The translations under genes and the position numbers were made by a program. Source: an uncultured Halieaceae bacterium (lineage in GTDB: Bacteria > Pseudomonadota > Gammaproteobacteria > Pseudomonadales > Halieaceae). From it: DNA of 13,858 nt. The stretch is taken from the NCBI GenBank assembly GCA_913063005.1, contig CAJXZI010000029.1:1-13858 (forward strand), read 5' to 3'. The stretch's first letter is position 1, and each line of letters begins with the position of its first letter. This document shows, in pieces, positions 1 to 8,461 of this stretch. Below the pieces are notes generated by a model that had not been told where the DNA came from, did not search any database, and saw nothing but the letters and a program-made list of their open reading frames with translations.

Positions 1-2692
1 AGGATACAGATACCCCCCTGAGACTCTTCAGTTCCCGTGACAAAGCCTGCGCCAACGGCTCGTCACTTGCGCTCAATCGCTCTAATAAGGCGTCGGCAAC
101 ATCGGGCGCGGGCACCAATTGCTTGCGCAGGCTCTTGGGCAGCCCTTTGATCATTGCAATCAGCTTCTCCCGCAGAAGACCAGGCACAAGCCATTCAAAA
201 CGATACCTAGGCGCACGGTTCATGAGCGCTCTAGGAATCGTCACTGTTACACCGTCGCGGTTACCACCCGGCTCAAATTGGTAGCTGAGCTCAAAACTGA
301 CTTCACCAACCTTGAGCGCTTTCGGAAATTGATCTTCAACCTCACTTCCTGGGTCGCGCGTTAGCACCTGCTCTCGTCGCATCTTGAGACTTTGCTGCGC
401 AGTTTCATCACGACGCAGCCACTTATCGAGTGCAACACCGCTGGCACAATCAGAGGGCATACGCTCGTCGTAAAAACGAAACATCGACTCCTCGTCGACG
501 AGAAGATCGCGACGACGTGTTCGTGACTCAAGCTCCATCACGTCATTAACGAGCTTCAGATTGTGCTTCAAAAACTCAGGGTGCTGACGGAAGTTGCCGG
601 ACACGAGTCCATCGCGAATCATGATCTCCCGCGATGTTTTTTGATCGATACCGGCGAAATGAACGCGCTGACCATCGCTGATGGTTAAGCCAAATAACGA
701 GACGCGCTCCTTAGCCATCACGCGTCCGGATCGCGCATTCCACGACGGCTCGTAATGATGGCGCTTCAAAAGCTCTGGATTCGTTTCAAGTAACCAGCCC
801 GGCTCTATTGCCGCACACTGGCGCAAGAAAACCTGTGAGGTCTCCACCAACTCCGCAGCAACCAGCCATTTAGGGGGCTTTTTATATTGGCCCGAGGCGG
901 GGAATACTTGCGCTTTTCGATTACGCGCCGCGTTAAATTTTCGTCCCTCGTCCTGCTGCGCGATGTTGCCCAATAACCCCGTCAACAACGCACGATGAAT
1001 TGCCTCGTACTTATCATCGGCGGCGTGTGCAGGCGTGACGCGAAACTTCATTTGTCGGCACGACAAGACCAGTTGGTGGTGGACCTCGCGCCACTCCCGG
1101 ATGCGGAGATAAGATAAAAACTCACGTTCACAGAGCTTTCGAAGCTGGTTCTGACTCAACGCTTGCCGCTGCTCTTCAACGTACTGCCAGAGGTTCACCC
1201 AGGCCACGAAGTCAGATTTGGCGTTATTGAACCTTGCATGCTGCTGATCGGCTTGAGCGCGTTTTTCCTGTGGACGTTCACGCGGATCCTGAACCGACAA
1301 TGCGCTCACAATGACAAGTGCCTCATTGAGACAATCCCGGCTAGCCGCATCCAGAAGAATTCGGCTGAGCTTCGGATCGACCGGCAGCTTGGCCATTGCC
1401 CTACCAAGGTGTGTGAGCTTGCCACTGGCGTCGACAGCACCCAATTCAGACAGCAGCCGAAAGCCATCGCGGACCATTTTTGATTCGGGCGCATCGACAA
1501 ACGGGAACTGTCTAACGTCGCCGAGACCCAACTCGAGCATGCGCAGGATGACCGAGGCAAGATTCGTTCGCAGAATTTCCGCATCCGTAAACTCAGGACG
1601 CGAGAGAAAGTCTTGCTCAGAGTAAAGCCGGAAGCACACACCCTCAGCAACCCGGCCACAGCGGCCTTTGCGCTGGTTAGCACTCGCTTGAGAGATGGGC
1701 TCTATCGGCAGGCGCTGAAGCCCAGAGCGATGGCTGTAACGGCTGATTCGTGCATCGCCCGGGTCGATAACGTAGCGTATTCCCGGGACAGTTAACGATG
1801 TTTCAGCGACGTTGGTGGCGAGCACAACACGCATACCCGAACCAGAGCGGTTAAAAACACGATTTTGCTCGGCGTTGCTAAGGCGCGCATAGAGCGGCAG
1901 TACCTGAATCCTGTCGCGACCACGCAGCGCTTTGGCAAGATCGCGGATTTGTCGTTCGCCAGGGCAGAACACCAGGACATCACCCCGTGGACCGTATTTC
2001 TGCGCCTCGATTTCGTCAATTAGCTCTGCTACCTGCCTCTGAACACCGCGGTCTCGATCTTCAACCGTATCGAGGTAATGAACCTCAACAGGATAGGTTC
2101 GCCCCGAGACTTCGATAATCGGCGCATCATTAAAATGTTTACTGAAGCGTTCAACATCGATTGTCGCCGAGGTGATGATGACTTTGAGATCAGGGCGTTT
2201 AGGCAGAAGGCGTTTTAAGTATCCCAAGATAAAATCAATGTTGAGGCTTCGCTCGTGGGCCTCATCGATGATTAAAGTGTCGTAAGCCTTGAGTTGACGG
2301 TCTCGCGTAAGCTCCGTTAACAAAATCCCGTCGGTCATCACCTTGACAGCTGTTTGCTCGGAGACCTGATCGTTGAAACGCACCTGGTAGCCAACGAGTC
2401 CGCCAACATCGGTTCGCAATTCTTCCGCAATGCGGCTCGAGACAGCGCGTGCAGCGATCCGCCGTGGCTGGGTGTGGCCAATGCGTTTCTCTCGACCTCG
2501 TCCCAGCTCCAAACACATCTTAGGAAGCTGCGTGGTCTTACCCGATCCCGTCTCGCCAGCGATCACAACGACCTGATGCGCAGCAATCGCGCGCATAATT
2601 TCCTCTTTGCGCGCGACTACCGGTAATTGCTCGGGATAAGAAATAGACTGAGGAACTAGCCGCTCGACAGGGCGTTCATCGCTTTTACTCAC
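1..2692 (-). CDS. hrpA: ATP-dependent DEAH-box RNA helicase HrpA, C-terminus cut by window edge
   Basis: HrpA is a cytoplasmic ATP-driven 3'-5' RNA helicase, known in E. coli for mRNA processing and rescue of stalled ribosomes. About 897 residues are present, in one open frame that leaves the window on the left. Visible motifs are Walker A GETGSGKT (about residues 46-53), TQPRR (74-78), the DEAH box (143-146), SAT (175-177) and, near residue 340, the motif VI segment QRKGRCGRVAEG. The later part fits the helicase-associated and DUF3418 regions of the family. The start is GTG at 2692, preceded by GAGG. An in-frame TGA lies only about five codons upstream, so no longer start exists. As a result the protein lacks the roughly 80-residue N-terminal extension of E. 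coli HrpA. E. coli HrpA is about 1300 residues, so roughly 300-350 residues lie outside the window. It lies 35 bases downstream of fadD on the same strand and may be co-transcribed with it. Confidence 0.95.
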   Translation of the reverse strand, partial: MSKSDERPVERLVPQSISYPEQLPVVARKEEIMRAIAAHQVVVIAGETGSGKTTQLPKMCLELGRGREKRIGHTQPRRIAARAVSSRIAEELRTDVGGLVGYQVRFNDQVSEQTAVKVMTDGILLTELTRDRQLKAYDTLIIDEAHERSLNIDFILGYLKRLLPKRPDLKVIITSATIDVERFSKHFNDAPIIEVSGRTYPVEVHYLDTVEDRDRGVQRQVAELIDEIEAQKYGPRGDVLVFCPGERQIRDLAKALRGRDRIQVLPLYARLSNAEQNRVFNRSGSGMRVVLATNVAETSLTVPGIRYVIDPGDARISRYSHRSGLQRLPIEPISQASANQRKGRCGRVAEGVCFRLYSEQDFLSRPEFTDAEILRTNLASVILRMLELGLGDVRQFPFVDAPESKMVRDGFRLLSELGAVDASGKLTHLGRAMAKLPVDPKLSRILLDAASRDCLNEALVIVSALSVQDPRERPQEKRAQADQQHARFNNAKSDFVAWVNLWQYVEEQRQALSQNQLRKLCEREFLSYLRIREWREVHHQLVLSCRQMKFRVTPAHAADDKYEAIHRALLTGLLGNIAQQDEGRKFNAARNRKAQVFPASGQYKKPPKWLVAAELVETSQVFLRQCAAIEPGWLLETNPELLKRHHYEPSWNARSGRVMAKERVSLFGLTISDGQRVHFAGIDQKTSREIMIRDGLVSGNFRQHPEFLKHNLKLVNDVMELESRTRRRDLLVDEESMFRFYDERMPSDCASGVALDKWLRRDETAQQSLKMRREQVLTRDPGSEVEDQFPKALKVGEVSFELSYQFEPGGNRDGVTVTIPRALMNRAPRYRFEWLVPGLLREKLIAMIKGLPKSLRKQLVPAPDVADALLERLSASDEPLAQALSRELKSLRGVSVS

Positions 2693-2727
2693 TCGTTCCT
2701 CAACTCACCTACGACGTTTTTATCTAC

Positions 2728-4413
2728 CTAGCCGCGAGCTGCCTCATCGCGAAGCTCACGTCTGAGAATCTTACCGACATTGGTTTTGGGTAGATCATCT
2801 TTGAAGACAATGGATTTTGGCACTTTGTAGGCAGTCACTTGCTCGCGCATGTAGGTAATAACGGCCTCTTCTGTCAAATCAGGGTCAGACTTCACAACGT
2901 ACATGCGAATTCCCTCACCCGTCGCCTCCGAGGCAAAACCAACCGCTGCGCACTCAAGAACACCGGGATGCTTTGCGCAGACGTCTTCTAACTCGTTGGG
3001 ATAAACGTTGAAACCAGAGACGATAATCATATCCTTAATACGATCAACGATCTTTACGTAGCCGTCAGGCTGTATGACCGCAACATCGCCGGTAGCAAAC
3101 CAACCCTCATCATCCAGCACCTCAGCCGTCGCCTCCGGGCGTTGCCAGTAGCCCTGCATTACCTGTGGTCCTTTGATGCAAAGCTCACCTGCCTCGTCAA
3201 AGCCAAGCACGTCGCCCGACTCGCTTACAGTTTTCACGTAAGTCTGAGGGACTGGAATGCCAATGGTGCCCAACTGCCGGCCATTTCCGGGGTTACTCGT
3301 TGCGGTGGGCGACGTCTCAGTCAGGCCGTAGCCTTCATAAACATTGCAACCCGTGACCTCAGCCCATCGCTCCGCTGCCGCCTGCGTTAACGCCATACCA
3401 CCAGACATTGTGAGTTGCAGATTTTTGAAGGCAATATTCTGGAATCGCTCGTCGTTACATAGCGCCACGAATAGGGTGTTCAACCCACAAAAGACCGTTG
3501 GCTGATACCGCTCGAAAGCATCAACGACCGAGGGTAAATCTCGCGGGTTCGGAACGAACAAGGTGTGTGCTCCTTTTCGCAAAGAATACATCGATACCGT
3601 AAACGCGTAGATGTGATAGACGGGTAAAGGTTGCATAAATACCGCGCCCTCAGCCTCGATACCGAAGGTCTCGAAGAAACCGTCGAGCTGCATCACGTTG
3701 GCCACGATATTGCCATGAGACAGCATGGCACCCTTGGCAACACCTGTCGTACCACCTGTGTACTGCAACATAGCAAGGTCGGAGAGATTGACATCAACAG
3801 GTGAAAATGGACGTTTCGCGCCCCTTTTTAGCACCGTGTTAAATTTTATAACGTTGGGCAAGGTAACCTTCGGCACCATCTTTTTAACGTGCTTAACAAC
3901 GGCGTTAACCAGCCATCGCTTGGGCGCCGGATGCAAATCAGCAATTTCGGTGAGAATGATTTTCTCGATGCCGGTTTTTGCAACGACTTTTGAAGCGGTT
4001 TCAGCAACATTTGCTTGGACGACGAGAAGACGCGCACCCGAATCGTTCAGCTGGTGCTCTAACTCGCGCTCTGTGTACAGCGGGTTGGTGTTTACCACCA
4101 CCATACCCGCACGCAGGGTTCCCAGACAGGCAACCAGGTACTGCATGAGATTAGGCATCTGAATGGCAACACGGTCACCTTTTGATAACCCGGAATCACT
4201 TTGCAACCAACTCGCGAAGTTAGCCGACAACGTATCGAGTTCACGATACGAGATGCTGTGACCTACGCTCGAGCACGCGGGCAGGTCGGGAAAACGCTGC
4301 ATGGCGTCCTCAAAAAGAGCGACTATTGACGGATAGGCCGTAACATCAACATCCCATTCGATGTTGAGATCTTGATATCGAGCGGCAATGGCGGCGCTTA
4401 CATCTGCTTGCAT
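2728..4413 (-). CDS. fadD: Long-chain-fatty-acid--CoA ligase FadD
   Basis: FadD activates imported or released long-chain fatty acids to acyl-CoA by an adenylate intermediate, using ATP and CoA at the inner face of the inner membrane; the product enters beta-oxidation. The 561-residue length equals that of E. coli FadD. The order of motifs is that of the ANL adenylate-forming family: P-loop YTGGTTGVAKG (218-228), GYGLTE (361-366), TGD (441-443) and the fatty-acyl-CoA synthetase signature around residues 437-461. The C-terminal catalytic lysine in NVGKILRREL is K548. Long stretches such as MPNL.QY, VNTNPLYT.RELEHQLNDSGA and GFNVYPNELEDV match E. coli FadD closely. The ATG at 4413 has only a weak GGGG ribosome site. 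The gene is divergent from a MaoC-type hydratase gene and upstream of hrpA. I saw no clear FadR or PsrA operator in the 72-base divergent region. Confidence 0.95.
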   Translation of the reverse strand: MQADVSAAIAARYQDLNIEWDVDVTAYPSIVALFEDAMQRFPDLPACSSVGHSISYRELDTLSANFASWLQSDSGLSKGDRVAIQMPNLMQYLVACLGTLRAGMVVVNTNPLYTERELEHQLNDSGARLLVVQANVAETASKVVAKTGIEKIILTEIADLHPAPKRWLVNAVVKHVKKMVPKVTLPNVIKFNTVLKRGAKRPFSPVDVNLSDLAMLQYTGGTTGVAKGAMLSHGNIVANVMQLDGFFETFGIEAEGAVFMQPLPVYHIYAFTVSMYSLRKGAHTLFVPNPRDLPSVVDAFERYQPTVFCGLNTLFVALCNDERFQNIAFKNLQLTMSGGMALTQAAAERWAEVTGCNVYEGYGLTETSPTATSNPGNGRQLGTIGIPVPQTYVKTVSESGDVLGFDEAGELCIKGPQVMQGYWQRPEATAEVLDDEGWFATGDVAVIQPDGYVKIVDRIKDMIIVSGFNVYPNELEDVCAKHPGVLECAAVGFASEATGEGIRMYVVKSDPDLTEEAVITYMREQVTAYKVPKSIVFKDDLPKTNVGKILRRELRDEAARG

Positions 4414-4485
4414 TCGGTTAACCCCATTATTTTGGTTATGGTATTTTTAGGAAAAGTTTTGTTGCCCCGGCGCGAGGATCCCCCC

Positions 4486-4992
4486 ATGGAAATCACCAAT
4501 GTAACGTTTGATGAACTCGCGATCGGAGATGGTATCGAAGTTAGTCGCTTAGTCACAGCGCGAGACGTCGAACTCTTTGCTGTGGTGTCTGGTGATCATA
4601 ATCCACTGCACTTGGACCCCGACTACGGGGCAACCACACAGTTTGGCGAGTGTATCGGTCACGGCATGTTGATCGGCGCATTTGTGAGCGCCATGATCGG
4701 TATGGAGTTTATGGGGCCTGGTACCGTCTACCTTGGACAAAACCTTGAATTCCGATCCCCCATTTTTCTAGGCGACACACTCACGCTTGCGCTTACAGTC
4801 ACAGAAAAACATCACCGCAAGCCTTGGGTGACCATGGCTCTCAAGGTAACAAATCAGGACGGTAAAGAAGTGTCACGCGGTGAATCGAGAGTGATTGCGC
4901 CGACGGAGAAACAAACGCTGAAAGTGGTGCCACCACCCCCTGTGGAATTACTCGATCACGACTCGCCGCGCTTAGACGGCGCGATGAACTGA
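4486..4992 (+). CDS. MaoC-like (R)-specific enoyl-CoA hydratase / dehydratase
   Basis: This 168-residue single hot-dog-fold protein belongs to the MaoC/PhaJ group, which hydrates trans-2-enoyl-CoA to (R)-3-hydroxyacyl-CoA. The hydratase motif is clear: SGDHNPLHLDPDYG, with the expected catalytic Asp at residue 37 and His at residue 42, followed by FGECIGHGML. The ATG at 4486 is chosen because GAGGA ends seven bases before it; an earlier in-frame start at 4372 would lie inside fadD. The C-terminal tail after about residue 140 is proline-rich and extends past the usual domain. Divergence from fadD suggests a role in acyl-CoA metabolism, either beta-oxidation or supply of (R)-hydroxyacyl-CoA. 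The exact substrate cannot be read from the sequence. The last 37 bases overlap the convergent gene on the other strand. Confidence 0.85.
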   Translation: MEITNVTFDELAIGDGIEVSRLVTARDVELFAVVSGDHNPLHLDPDYGATTQFGECIGHGMLIGAFVSAMIGMEFMGPGTVYLGQNLEFRSPIFLGDTLTLALTVTEKHHRKPWVTMALKVTNQDGKEVSRGESRVIAPTEKQTLKVVPPPPVELLDHDSPRLDGAMN

Positions 4993-5459
4993 TCAGCGTC
5001 CATATACATCAGGCCCATTAGAATAAGAGGCTCGCTCATAGAGGGGGTCATAGTACACATCAGCACATTGATATCGTCGCCATGAACCGTCGGCCCACGC
5101 GCACCGATCAAAACCTTGTTAGTCGCTTGCTGATCGGGACCCTGCTCCTGATAGGTTCTGAGTGCGCCCTCTTCTTTCATGATCTCAATGAGGTCCTGCA
5201 AAATCGCAACAATACTGTCTCGGAAGCGTGAGTAGTTGATATCGCCACGATACTGCGAAAGATCCAGCGTCATATTGAGTTGAACCGTTTCATCGCCTTC
5301 AAACTCTAGGCGAGTCACACCGACCGTCTCACCTGCTTCAAGACGACGAAAAAGGCCTTTGGATACCGTTCGGGTCGTCTCAATAAACGCCTTGTGCAAC
5401 AAGTTGGCTGCCAAATTGCCCAACTGGTCGTATGTCATCGTAGAATTACCCAAGGCCAT
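4956..5459 (-). CDS. Protein of unknown function, 167 residues
   Basis: I do not recognise this family. The frame is open up to 5603, but the ATG at 5459 is preferred because GGGGAG lies five bases before it and the extra upstream residues look like translated non-coding sequence. The protein starts MALGNSTMTY. It has a probable helical N-terminal part (about 10-40), an alternating beta-like middle (45-70: TRLEFEGDETVQLNMTL), a helix at about 78-97, and a methionine-rich hydrophobic C-terminal segment (about 129-154: NVLMCTMTPS, then LILMGLMYM). There is no signal peptide and no obvious catalytic motif. Its codon use resembles that of its neighbours, so it looks like a real gene. It converges on the MaoC gene with a 37-base overlap and is divergent from mnmC. 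Confidence is high that it is coding; its function is not known. Confidence 0.75.
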   Translation of the reverse strand: MALGNSTMTYDQLGNLAANLLHKAFIETTRTVSKGLFRRLEAGETVGVTRLEFEGDETVQLNMTLDLSQYRGDINYSRFRDSIVAILQDLIEIMKEEGALRTYQEQGPDQQATNKVLIGARGPTVHGDDINVLMCTMTPSMSEPLILMGLMYMDADQFIAPSKRGES

Positions 5460-5516
5460 GATTGCTCCCCAAAAAAACTGTGCGAATACCGCTTTCCCCA
5501 GAATCACTGCATCGCC

Positions 5517-5545
5517 CCCTCGAGGTTGTCTCCACAACATCGGGG
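5517..5545. promoter_or_regulatory. Imperfect inverted repeat in the divergent region before mnmC
   Basis: Within the 123 bases between the two divergent starts lies a hairpin-forming sequence. The arms GTTGT (5525-5529) and ACAAC (5534-5538) enclose the loop CTCC. They are extended outward by CGA/TCG after one mismatch and by CCC/GGG after one bulged T. No T-run follows on either strand, so it is not a typical terminator. It could be an operator or part of the mnmC leader; neither can be proven from one sequence. Confidence 0.35.
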
Positions 5546-5582
5546 ATGAGGCGGTGCAGGTTAGAGCCGAGAGCTTATCAGT

Positions 5583-7616
5583 ATGATTGACCGTGGCAAC
5601 CAAGATTGGCGGCTAATGTCGCGCCCAGCTTTGATTTTTGACGCTGGGACGCCCAGATCGAGTGAATTTGACGACGACTATTACTCGCCCGCAGATGGAC
5701 TCTCGGAGAGTCATTATGTGTATATCGAGGGCGGAAATGTCGTCGAACGGATCAAGTCGCTAAGCTCTGGCGAGACCCTAACCCTGCTGGAGCTAGGGGT
5801 GGGCACTGGCTTGAATCTCGCGCTAGTTTTGCGAGCGTGGTCGCTGCACGCGCCAGCGGGTGCGCAGTGTCACTACATTGGTGTCGAAAAATACCCCATG
5901 AGTCGCGCACAACTGGGCGAGGTAAACGCTCAATGGGAAACTTTGGCTGACATCAACGACATCCTCTTATCGCGCTGGCCGCCACCGATACCTGGGTGCC
6001 ATCGACGGCCAGCGATGATCGAGGGTTTTACCGCAGATTTTTGGTGGGGCGACGCCACTGAGGTGCTAAGCGACCTCGCCAGCTACCAGAACACATGGGT
6101 CGATGTATGGTTTCTAGACGGGTTCTCACCCACGCGCAATGAATCCATGTGGAGTGAGGCTGTGATGAGTCAACTGAAGCCCTTGAGTCATGAAGGCGCG
6201 GTAGTCACTACGTTCACTGCGGCAAGTCATGTTCGGCGGGCTCTAGAAACAGCTGGGTTTTCCGTTAATAAACGTCCTGGCTTTGGCAAAAAGCGCGAGT
6301 GCATGACCGCATCTTTGGTACCCGCCAAGGATAACGATGAGGAGCCGATCTCAACCGCATGGGATCAAGCTGAGCACTGCCCTACCCCCAAAACCTGCCT
6401 GGTCATCGGTGCAGGTCTCGCAGGCGCCCACGTGGCGCGTAAACTGGCAGAGCGTGGCTGTCACGTAACGCTGCTGGAAGGCAAAAGTCTTGCCTCCGGT
6501 GGTTCAAGTCAGCCTCAAGGCGTCATCTACACCCGCCCATCACACAAGCACGGAAAGCTCGCTGATTTCTCATTAGCCGCCTACTCCTTTTCCGCGGACC
6601 ATCACCAGCAGTTATTTGCTACGAAACGGCTAACAAACGGCGTAGACGGTGAGATGACGGGCTACATCCAGCTAACTGACGAGGCCAAACTTGGTCGGCT
6701 CATCGATGCTTTCGACGATGCGGAGAGCCCCGTAAAAATTGTGACCTCAGAACAAGCGAGCGATATCGCTGGCATCAGTCTCGATCGAGGTGGTCTGTAC
6801 TTCCCCGATTCCGGTTGGCTAAACCCAGCGGGCGTCTGCAAAAATCTAATCGAGCACCCACGAATCACATTGATTGAAGGTGTGGGCAGCGCTAATCCTC
6901 GATCGTTGTCGCCCGGCATGTGGGCCGTGGAAAACGCAGAGGGACAGATTATCGCAATTGGCGACACTGTGGTCGTTACGACAGCTTGGCAAGCGACCGA
7001 GACCCCAGCCTTAGACTTTCTTCCGCTTCAGCCAATTCGAGGACAAACCACGCAACTCCCGTCTGAGGGTGCCTTACGAGACCTTCGGTGCACAGTCTGC
7101 CACGACGGCTATACGCCGCCTGCCCGAAACGGACAGCACTGTATTGGCGCAACATATGGCCTCAACGACACGACAACAGAAGAGCGAGCGGCTGACCACC
7201 AACAAAACCTCAAGCAACTCGCCGCAAACGTCCCATCACTTTCTGCGTCCTTGCCTGATTCACAGACTGCGGGGCAGGCGAGTCATCAGTCTCTCGAGGG
7301 TATTGCCGCAGTGCGGTGTGCCACTAGCGACTACTTACCCATCGTAGGCTCGGTACCGGATAAAAATGCGTTCAATCAAGCATTCGAAGGGTTACGTCAT
7401 GATCGGAAGCGGTGCATTCCTGCGCGACAACCCAATATCGAGGGGCTGTGGGTTTTAACGGGCCTAGGGTCGCGTGGGCTCACGTCAGCGCCATTACTGT
7501 CAGAAGCCTTGATTTCTATGATGTTCAAGCAACCACCGCCCCTTCCACGTTATTTGCAACAAGCAGTCTCCCCTGCTCGGTTCCTGAGGCGCGATTTAAT
7601 TAAGGGCGGCTCGTGA
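5583..7616 (+). CDS. mnmC: Bifunctional tRNA mnm5s2U biosynthesis enzyme MnmC
   Basis: MnmC completes the 5-methylaminomethyl-2-thiouridine modification at tRNA wobble position 34. Its FAD domain removes the carboxymethyl group made by MnmE/MnmG, and its methyltransferase domain adds the methyl group. Both domains are present in 677 residues, close to the 668 of E. coli. The N-terminal SAM-dependent methyltransferase shows ELGVGTGLN (from residue 70), DGFSPTRNESMW (179-190) and GFGKKREC (233-240). The C-terminal FAD oxidoreductase begins with the dinucleotide-binding VIGAGLAG (274-281), then ASGGSSQPQG, PIRGQTTQL, GATYG, a DYLPIVGSVPD stretch and GLGSRGLTSAPL. The start at 5583 is the longest in the frame. 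The ATG at 5616 (residue 12) is an alternative, and neither has a strong ribosome site. The stop codon overlaps the next start, which suggests an operon with the cyclotransferase gene. Confidence 0.95.
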   Translation: MIDRGNQDWRLMSRPALIFDAGTPRSSEFDDDYYSPADGLSESHYVYIEGGNVVERIKSLSSGETLTLLELGVGTGLNLALVLRAWSLHAPAGAQCHYIGVEKYPMSRAQLGEVNAQWETLADINDILLSRWPPPIPGCHRRPAMIEGFTADFWWGDATEVLSDLASYQNTWVDVWFLDGFSPTRNESMWSEAVMSQLKPLSHEGAVVTTFTAASHVRRALETAGFSVNKRPGFGKKRECMTASLVPAKDNDEEPISTAWDQAEHCPTPKTCLVIGAGLAGAHVARKLAERGCHVTLLEGKSLASGGSSQPQGVIYTRPSHKHGKLADFSLAAYSFSADHHQQLFATKRLTNGVDGEMTGYIQLTDEAKLGRLIDAFDDAESPVKIVTSEQASDIAGISLDRGGLYFPDSGWLNPAGVCKNLIEHPRITLIEGVGSANPRSLSPGMWAVENAEGQIIAIGDTVVVTTAWQATETPALDFLPLQPIRGQTTQLPSEGALRDLRCTVCHDGYTPPARNGQHCIGATYGLNDTTTEERAADHQQNLKQLAANVPSLSASLPDSQTAGQASHQSLEGIAAVRCATSDYLPIVGSVPDKNAFNQAFEGLRHDRKRCIPARQPNIEGLWVLTGLGSRGLTSAPLLSEALISMMFKQPPPLPRYLQQAVSPARFLRRDLIKGGS

Positions 7617-8461
7617 TGAAAGAGCAGCCCTTCATCGTACTCTCTCGATTGAGATCTCTTCCTCTCATGGCGGCACTTGTCATGGCAGCACTTGCTCTCG
7701 GCCTGCTGGCCGATCTAGCCGTCGGTGCAGAGTCGGGTGCCGACACTATTACAGTCTATGACGCCAAGGCGGTCGAGCGTCGCCCCTTTGACCGAGGTGT
7801 ATTTACTCAGGGCTTTGTTATCCATTCAGACAAGCTGTGGGTGAGCTCTGGCTTGTACGGTAAATCTTTTGTCGAGCGATGGAATTGGCCAGCTTGGAAG
7901 CTTGGTGGAGACGGCGGCACCCATAAAACGCGCCTTGAGCTACCCGAGACAGTTTTCGCAGAGGGTGTGGCAGTCCATAAAAATACAGTGTTCTTGCTAA
8001 GCTGGAAGTCGCAAAAGATGTTCGCAATCGACCCAAAGCGGCTAGAGATTACCCATACTTACGCGCTACCAGGCGAGGGTTGGGGCGTCACGAGTGATGG
8101 TCAAAGTCTGTGGATCTCTGACGGCACATCACGCCTTCGTGAATGGCGTGACGGGACGTTTCAAAAGCAGCTCACGGTGACATTAAACGGTAAACCGCTG
8201 CCGCGGCTTAACGAACTCGAATGGATCAATGGGGAAATATGGGCGAATGTTTGGTTAACCGACCAGATCGTCGTGATATCACCCGCAACAGGCAGAATCA
8301 CTCGTATTATTGACCTGACGAACTTGCTCCCAAAGAAGGAAAGACGACGTGATACGGACGTTTTAAACGGTATTGCACATGACCCCAAAACGGGGGATGT
8401 ATGGGTAACGGGTAAACGCTGGCCGACGATGTTCCGCATCGAGCTGATAGAGCGCCAATAA
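7616..8461 (+). CDS. Exported glutaminyl-peptide cyclotransferase (glutamine cyclotransferase, beta-propeller type)
   Basis: The plant/bacterial glutaminyl cyclase family (PF05096 type) converts N-terminal glutamine of peptides or proteins to pyroglutamate. It is unrelated in fold to the animal zinc enzyme. The 281 residues show the family's conserved blocks in order: FTQGF (63-67), SSGLYG (77-82), FAEGVAV (114-120), LSWKS (128-132), GEGWGV (153-158), SDGT (168-171), LNELEWINGEIWANVW (198-213), DVLNGIA (248-254) and VTGKRWP (264-270). Residues 1-38 form a signal peptide or anchor: basic RLR, then a long hydrophobic run ending AVGA, so the enzyme should work in the periplasm. The ATG at 7616 shares its A with the mnmC TGA, and AAGGG lies nine bases upstream. 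A GTG at 7613 in the same frame is an alternative. No terminator was found after the stop. Confidence 0.9.
   Translation: MKEQPFIVLSRLRSLPLMAALVMAALALGLLADLAVGAESGADTITVYDAKAVERRPFDRGVFTQGFVIHSDKLWVSSGLYGKSFVERWNWPAWKLGGDGGTHKTRLELPETVFAEGVAVHKNTVFLLSWKSQKMFAIDPKRLEITHTYALPGEGWGVTSDGQSLWISDGTSRLREWRDGTFQKQLTVTLNGKPLPRLNELEWINGEIWANVWLTDQIVVISPATGRITRIIDLTNLLPKKERRRDTDVLNGIAHDPKTGDVWVTGKRWPTMFRIELIERQ

Noticed and set aside
1163..2626. Several open frames of 60-125 codons on both strands
   Set aside because: All lie inside the continuous hrpA frame, whose helicase motifs are unmistakable.
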